Assembly: GCA_000611775.1 (NCBI GenBank)
Contig: KK106983.1
Location: 5,709,818 to 5,773,817, forward strand
Direction of reading: 5' to 3'
DNA: 64,000 bases
Source: Umbilicaria muhlenbergii
Lineage: Eukaryota > Ascomycota > Lecanoromycetes > Umbilicariales > Umbilicariaceae
The notes under the pieces are model-generated. The model ran no database searches, was not told where the DNA came from, and worked only from the letters and a program-made list of their open reading frames with translations. Each line of letters opens with the position of its first letter. The first letter of the stretch is position 1. Made by a program: the position numbers and the translations under genes. Shown here in pieces: positions 57,767 to 64,000 of the stretch.

Positions 57767-59227
57767 CTACACGTTGAGCCGGCGGCCATACTCCTCTCTC
57801 GCCTCACTCACCATGCCATTCACATCAAAGTCCCAAATCTTGCGCGTGCGTCTCTCGACCTCGGCTTTGCATTTGTCCGCATCCCTCCCCGTTTCGGGAC
57901 CCGCCCATTCGTAGATATCGCCTATCTCCCGAGAGCTCTGCACGAGCCACTGCGTGCGCTCATAGCGGACCGCGCTGTAAGCTTGGAATGCCGTGCTCAG
58001 GGCCACGGCCTTGCTGGCCGCACCTTTCTCGAGCGTCGATGTCGCCTCTTCCAAAATCGTTCCCAGGGCCAACGCATCTTCGATCCCGAATCCGGCCCCA
58101 GCGCCGTGGTGGGGCGTAGAGCTGTGAGCCGCGTCGCCCGCTAGACACACCCGACCCTTCGCGTAGCTGGGGGCGGGGTGGTCGTACATGTCGAACATGG
58201 CCCACTTGTCCAACTGGTCGGGCAGGAGGCGCATGACGGCTTGGATGGCGGGACTCCATTCCGCAAAGGCCTCGATCACTTCCGTCTTTGTCGCCGGAGC
58301 GGTCAGCTTGTCGCCGTCGTGGACCCATTCTCCGGGGTCGGTGACAAACGCTACGATATTCAGCAAGGTGGACCGCGCCAAGGGGGAGGTGAGCACATGG
58401 GCGCCGGGGCCCATGTGCATGCATTGGTTGTGGGCTTTGTCTTGGCTGAGCGCGGCTACGGCTGCGCCCATGGGAACGATGGCTCGGAAGGCTACTTTGT
58501 GCGTGTAGTTGGGATAGGAGGCAGGGTTGTCTTCGCCCAGGAGGATCTGACGCACGCGTGATTTGATACCGTCGCAGCCGATGACTAGAATATCAGGCGG
58601 AGAGGGTCAGCAATTTGCGGGTCACTCATCAGCACCGTCAGAGTAGTGTATATAACTCTACTGACCTGCATCCGCCTCGCCTGTTGTTCCATCGGTGAAT
58701 TGCATGAGCACTTTCACGCCACCGTCCTTGTCCACGTATGTTTCCAAGCGTTTCCGGAACTCCACCACGCCGTCCGGCAATATCTTGACCAACTCCTCCA
58801 AGAAATGTGCGCGGAGACATCCCCAAAACCCCATGTCAGCAACGGGAGTGTGGAAGAGAAGCTTTTCAAACGTGTCGTGCGGGTCAGTACTCTCGTGGCT
58901 GTAACCGTCGACATAGTGGTTGTAATCGTTTTTGCTTTGATTCGCTACTCTCTTCATCGCCTCGAGAATCCTGGGGTCGAGAAGATGCATGCAGCGCTGG
59001 GCAGTCGCGGTGAATGCGACGCCGGCGCCTATCTCGCGGAAACTGCGTGCCTGCTCGTAGATTTTGATCTTGATGCCTCTCTTCAGGAGGCCGAGCGCAA
59101 GAATGATGCCAACGATCCCGCCACCCACGATGGCGACATCGAAGGCCGGATCGCCCGCTTTTCCACTGGTGTCGCCATTTGACGCCGGCGGACCGTTTAC
59201 GCCGTTGGTATCGCTGACAGCACTCAT
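57767..59227 (-). CDS. FAD-dependent monooxygenase, salicylate-hydroxylase-like
   Basis: Class A flavoprotein monooxygenase. Exons 58666-59227 and 57767-58584 give 459 aa. The dinucleotide-binding GxGxxG is in VAIVGGGIVGIILALGLLKR, after a 30-residue Gly/Ser/Asn leader. The DG motif lies at the exon junction (VIGCDGIKSRVRQ). The FAD-phosphate motif is RVCLAGDAAHSSTPHHGAGA, followed by GFGIEDALALG. The substrate region holds GPGAHVLTSPLA and VTDPGEWV, as in fungal salicylate-hydroxylase-like proteins. No signal peptide or membrane segment, so cytosolic. It is intact, unlike the acyltransferase and reductase on each side. Substrate unknown. Confidence 0.92.
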
Positions 59228-60601
59228 GGTTCTAGGTGCGAGATTGGTTGAGCCGGAGAAGGGGGAGGAAGACGTTTGCGTAGATGGTAGGGTATTCCGT
59301 GAACAGATAGATGGATCTATAAGGGTTACCCAGTTGCTTACATCCGATGTCAGCTGTACTGAACAACTACAGCAGTCATCCTGTTGCTCCTTCTGCCACT
59401 GCGGAAGACCGAAAGGCACTCAGTCATATGTCTCATTGGCACGTCTCGTTGGCAAACACTTGATGAGCATGCGTCGACTCCTGAATCAGCAGCCACAGGG
59501 CAGCAGGATTTGATCGGGGGGCTGATTCCTGTCAGCAGTGCTGCGAGTAAGCCGGATGTTGTATCGCTGCTCTGGACGTGTACGCTGTACGAGCTGAGGG
59601 GCCAAAGCCTGTGGGGGCCCTGCCTTACAGAAGGCTCGCCCTGTACTTCTAGGACCGTGAGCAATGAACAACATGATGGGAACGGAGACATGAGGGATGA
59701 AGGATGAAGGATGAAGGATGATGTCTCCCACAGACAAGATGGTCTCGACACCAATCGGGAACCATGATTTGCTTGCCAGTCAGGAACGCGGCCTGTTCTC
59801 ACCGCTTTCATCGCCGTCTCCATCAGCGAGAGGGCACGGACTTTGGTGCCCCGACTCGGACTCGGCACCTACGGAGTAAGGTATGGCCGATTGGCGGTGC
59901 CGGGGTGACGGTAAGGCATGCTTACGCTGAGTAAGCTCGTAAGGAGGTATCTTACCTAAGGTACCTTAGGTAGCTTTGGACTCTGCATCACTTGCCCACA
60001 AGAATGGGTCCCTTCGGTACGACAGGCACACCAAGATCGATTCCTGGTTTTAACATTAGGATACAACAAGCATTCACGTCACCAAGATAATTCAACGCTT
60101 CATTGCTTGCGAGACATATGTGACCAATGTACTGTTCACAATCACGCAACCGAGTTAGCCTTTTGGAGGGACTCCACTATGAGTAACCTTCTGACAGGGT
60201 CAAGATCAGCACATTTGAACAGTGGGCGGCTTTGACAAATAAAGCAAGAGCTGGGGGTGTGATTTTGGAAGTAGTGAGCCTCAAAAATACAGTGGTGGTA
60301 TAGAACGGAAACTTACACTGAGTGTGGCTGTCTTACTCCGTATCGAAGGGACCGAATTCGAGGCTTCCTCATCAACCAGATGCTTGATCCATGTTTATCC
60401 TCTGTTTACGGCTTGTCGGCGCTTTCACTGGGCTTATTGTTTCATCGGTGCTAATACATGATGACTGATCCGTGGCTCCGTACGTACATGGAGCTTTCCT
60501 ACAGCAGCACGTGGCGCATTTCCTAGCTACTTATAACGCGTCCGAGACGTTGGATCATCCTTTGCTTTTGGAAAGACCTGTTTGGGCACCCAAGACTCGC
60601 A
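59228..60601. other. Intergenic with a short GATGAAG repeat
   Basis: Divergent promoter region. About four copies of GGATGAA occur at 59692-59720. Short inverted TACCTTAGGTA-like strings lie near 59953-59971. No gene supported. Confidence 0.45.
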
Positions 60602-61531
60602 ATGGCAAAGAAGACCGTCCTCATCACCGGCTACAGCGAAGGTAGTCTAGGGGCAGCTCTCGCGCGGGCCTTCCGAGATCAAGGCTTCTACGTCTTTGCA
60701 ACGGTTCGCAACCAGCCAAAGCCGTCGCCCTCGCGAGCGACAACATCGAGATTCTGCCTCTGGAAGTGACATCCAAGGAGTCGATCGTCCAATGCGTCGA
60801 CGCCGTGAAAACAAGGACGGGCGGTACGCTCGATGTCCTGGTCAATAATGTCGGGTCCACGTTCTTCATGCCGCTGCGCGACACGTCGATTGAGGACGGT
60901 AAAAAGCTTTTCGATGTCAATGTGTAGGGCATGCTGGGTGTGACGCAGGCTTTCGCGCCGCTGGTAGTCAAGTCCAAGGGCGTCGTGCTGAACATTTGTT
61001 CCATCGCGGGCGCCGTGCGCATAGCGTGGCAAGGTGAGCTTTTGGGAACGCTCGCGTTGATGGAATCGTCCTTCGACGACCCCATCCACAACACTGCAGC
61101 TGCAGCTGTAGCTGTAGTGGCTACGGCACAGCGCAGAAGACAAAGGAACAGGCTTACGATGGACCCACGCAGGCACCTACAACAGCTCCCAAGCAGCCGC
61201 GACCTGGCTTTCCGAGACCCTGCGCATCGAGATGGAGCCGCTCAGCGTGCGAGTAGTAACCGCCATAGTCGGCGAAGTCGAGACCCAGATCTACGCCAAC
61301 CGGAAAGACTTATCCCTACTCGCAGGCTCCTACTACGCCTCCGTCGAGCATTTCATCTCCAAGCAGAGCAACGGCGTCCTCCTGATGAACAACGAGCCGG
61401 CCGATGTGACGGCCCGGAACCTGGTCAAGGATACGCTGGGGGGCCCCCGTGGCCAGGTCTGGCGCGGCGGGGTCGCGGGGACGGCTAAATACACGTCGTG
61501 GTTGTTGCCGACCAGATTGGATTATTTGTGA
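60602..61531 (+). pseudogene. Short-chain dehydrogenase (AYR1-like), broken
   Basis: MAKKTVLITGYSEGSLGAAL (Gly-rich nucleotide site) starts at 60602. Near 60714 the frame slips by one (CAGCCAAAGCC where CAGGCCAAAGCC would read QAKAVALASDN). The chain then continues through LDVLVNNVG to FDVNV-stop-GMLGVTQAFAPL, with TAG at 60925-60927 in place of TGG. After NICSIAGAVRIAWQ an intron (about 61034-61177) joins to TYNSSQAAATWLSETLRIEM, where the catalytic YxxxK has become Y-N-S-S-Q, so the active-site Lys is absent. The frame stays open to 61531. Three independent faults make a dead gene likely. Relatives are fungal NADPH-dependent 1-acyl-DHAP reductase-like SDRs. Confidence 0.8.
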
Positions 61532-63810
61532 GTCGTGGTTCAGGTATCCTCACCTGTGTGGGTGTCATGTGCGCTGACCTTGGCGCTTTAGGAGAGACTG
61601 CTGCACACGAGCAGGGGCGTTTACCAGGTGACCCCACCTTCTTCCTAACTACGAACGAGTGAGTTTTCAGGATCAGCGAGACCATTTGGGAGTATGAGCG
61701 TTTGTTTTATCGCTTTGTAAGATAAATGAAAAATCAATTGGCGTGGGGTAGCTTTAAATGTACTTTCGTGCTCCGTACCTCAATTTCCAAGTGCTAGTCC
61801 ATCAAAAGGGCAAGGGGCTTGGCCGTTGCGCGTCGCGATACGGGTACTTATGCAGCCATGCGGCGTTTTCATTTTGTCATAGTTCGTTGATCACATCCGA
61901 AGTGGCCGCTCGAGGTCAAGAGAGTATTTCGTAGCTACATATTACATGGCAGCTACTGTTAACGCGGGGAGCCTCTGCTGGCCGCAGCCGTGTAACGTTA
62001 CATTTGTGTAAAGTTACGTTCCCATCCCTTTGATTATGGTGGGCCGAGCTAATAGCCGCAAGGTGTGTCGAGCGCTCAAGGGAAGGACGGTCCATCTGGG
62101 CCTCAACTCGAACGAGAGAATAATGTATTATAAGTTATGTAGATAGGGGGAAAGCCTCGCTTAATTTTTCCAAATCCCGCAGTTGCGTAGAATGCATCTC
62201 ACCCGCGTAAGGTAATTTCAGGCATGTAACACCTCGCTGCCCTCACCTCACTGTCATCATGCTGCTGTCATCCTCAACTCATGGAGGGGAAAGAGGAGAG
62301 TTTCACATGTCTAGAATTAAGGTCATTACTAAGCAGTCACGTTAGCCACTAGTAGCAGTAGGATTTAGTCTACTCGCGTAGCATATCATCTTAAGCCTCG
62401 TGTGGACGCCTGCATTTTAAAGCTTGTGAGAAAACAACAGTAGTGAAAATTGTTAATTAAATTATTGTATACAAACTCAAGAAGCTCGAACCTACCTTCT
62501 CCAAAATAATGAAATATTTGACTGAAATATAAACAATATGTTGTCACGGGACAGTCTGCTCAGGCCGGTTTTGCTTAGCACAACACACTTAATGAAAGCT
62601 TGACAAATGAACAATTACAACAAATATCAGAAAACCTTTGACTATAGGATTATACAGTTTAACTAAGTCTCTGCCTTTGTATATGAACACTCTTTTGCAT
62701 CTGTTTCTGTTGTAGAGTTATTCAATAATTTAGTTAGAATACTGCTACGATTGTAACATTCATTAATTGTTGTCGGCAGCCTCACCTTGGCACTGTGGCG
62801 GCGACTAACCACAAAGCGTTAGTAAAAAGTAGTGGCGCAAAGTCGCCTGAGGCAAGCCGGTCCTCTTCTCTCAAGTCATACAACGCAAATGCAAAGGTTC
62901 CATCTTACGGTCTGGAAGGACGCTCGAATCCTCCAGCTTCAAGCAAGTCATTCATAGGGACACATCAGCAGGCTGCGCCTAGACTGGGGTGTTGTATTTG
63001 TGTCGACATTTCCATCGCCTTTTTATTCTTAGCAGCACCATTTTCTTTCGGCGCAGCAGCGCAGCCTACCTCACGCCTACGGTAATTTCGTACTCACATT
63101 ACGAATTCGTGTATCCACGCACTGCTGTGTTGTACTCCTAGAGGTGATCAAAGCCTTGTTCGTTATTTGATGTCGCAATGGATCCTTGTCCGCTTCTTGT
63201 TAAGTTGTTCCTTCATTGCAGAGCTGCATTCTTAGCCCTGACACTTGCGTTCATCTGCCCCGCAAGCTCTAAGCCTTTCTTAGCCCACATGGATATACCA
63301 GCATCACCCATCTTACATACTCTTGCATGATTCTCTGATTTCAAAACTTACCACTAATATTGAAACGATAATTCGAGAGGGGCATGTTAGGGATGAAGGT
63401 GCTGTGCCTGGCATGCATGCCGACCCATCCCCGCCACCTGGTAAAGCGAAACACTCAAAAGCCTTGCCGCTCCAAATACCCCCACAACCTGTCGGATAAA
63501 CCCCCAGATTATGGACAACTATGGAGATTTGATTACCCTCGCCCATGCTTCTCGGCGGTGATTCGCCGGATGAGCATGGATTAGACCTTGCAAGTGGTGC
63601 GGATAAAGGATTCAGAGATCGGGGGAACCCCCTGTGATACATTAAGGCTTGGTGCCTCAAAACTAACGGCGAAGCGTACTGTGCCCTGACGATCGCCAAG
63701 CAAATGACATGCCCTTTGACCAGTTGGCGTTACCCATGGATTACTTATATACCTCGTCCACCGTAGTGTGAAAGGCCGTAGCTGTCCCTCCATCTTTGCC
63801 ATATGAAACA
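61532..63810. other. Long intergenic stretch with AT-rich core
   Basis: 62430-62770 is clearly AT-rich (TTAATTAAATTATT and similar), with no coding signature. 62795-63085 and 63313-63699 have open frames without domains. No transposon ends were identified. Confidence 0.4.
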
Positions 63811-64000
63811 ATGAAGCTCTTTGCTATCCTGACTGCGCTTGTGACTGCAGCAGCCGTTGCACCTTCAGCGAATGATATTCGTCAGTTTCCATCTCCAAAG
63901 GCCTAAGAGCAAGGGACACTGATGAACGCAACAGTCTTGCCTTTCGTTTTCCAGCCATTGCCATTAGGATCCATAAAGCCGCAAGGCTGGTCTGTTGTCT
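63811..64000 (+). CDS. Start of a secreted glycosidase-like (DUF1680/GH127-type) protein, cut by window end
   Basis: Exon 63811-63880 encodes a signal peptide (MKLFAILTALVTAAAVAPSA). A 54-nt intron joins to 63935, reading LLPFVFQPLPLGSIKPQGWS up to the window end. The string PLPLGSIKPQGW is the N-terminal signature of the fungal DUF1680 / six-hairpin glycosidase group (beta-L-arabinofuranosidase-like, GH127-related). Only 42 residues are in the window, so the assignment rests on this motif. If right, the full protein is an extracellular enzyme acting on plant or other polysaccharide side chains. Confidence 0.6.

Overview
The window is nuclear DNA of a filamentous ascomycete. Genes are split by short GT-AG introns (about 48-85 nt, a few longer), many with CTGAC/CTAAC-type branch sites. 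The gene set (fungal proton-pump opsin, Zn2Cys6 regulator, FSH-type hydrolase, ankyrin proteins with fungal STAND-type N-termini, Sso-type syntaxin) fits Pezizomycotina. I lean to Dothideomycetes from the opsin and the lineage-specific proteins; that is inference. No tRNA, rRNA, CRISPR or intact transposon was found.

Layout. 0.8-1.9 kb: a five-exon rhodopsin on the minus strand. 5.6-10.5 kb: three intact members and one decayed member of a small secreted protein family with the same three-exon structure and a CxGC motif; two of them share a promoter element. 11.9-13.0 kb: a short-chain dehydrogenase. 13.8-22.5 kb: lineage-specific genes, namely an LRR/F-box-like protein, a protein with a retropepsin-like DSG motif, and a very large acidic nuclear-looking protein with internal repeats. 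23.3-42.7 kb: a mostly conserved block with malonyl/acyl-CoA synthetase, mitochondrial BolA, a 2OG-Fe(II) oxygenase with a broken frame, ribosomal protein uS5 (RPS2), nicotinate phosphoribosyltransferase, a fungal multispanning membrane protein, an ankyrin protein, eIF4E, Sym1/Mpv17 and the plasma-membrane syntaxin Sso. 43.5 kb: a small Myb/SANT-like protein.

45.9-64 kb is accessory and visibly decaying. It holds an FSH hydrolase beside a Zn2Cys6 regulator with a stop codon inside its zinc cluster, a lipase-like/ankyrin protein, a dynamin-like GTPase killed by several nonsense changes, a coiled-coil protein, a frameshifted acyltransferase, an intact FAD monooxygenase, a broken short-chain dehydrogenase and the start of a secreted glycosidase-like gene. 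Most of the stops are what C-to-T or G-to-A change would give (CAA/CAG to TAA/TAG, TGG to TAG/TGA), as expected from RIP-like mutation. The regulator, hydrolase, acyltransferase, monooxygenase and reductases may be remains of a secondary-metabolite locus, but no synthase is present.

Several otherwise good reading frames are broken by one base in a short run of a single nucleotide, so some pseudogene calls could be assembly errors. Exon limits were derived by hand from splice signals and reading-frame continuity.
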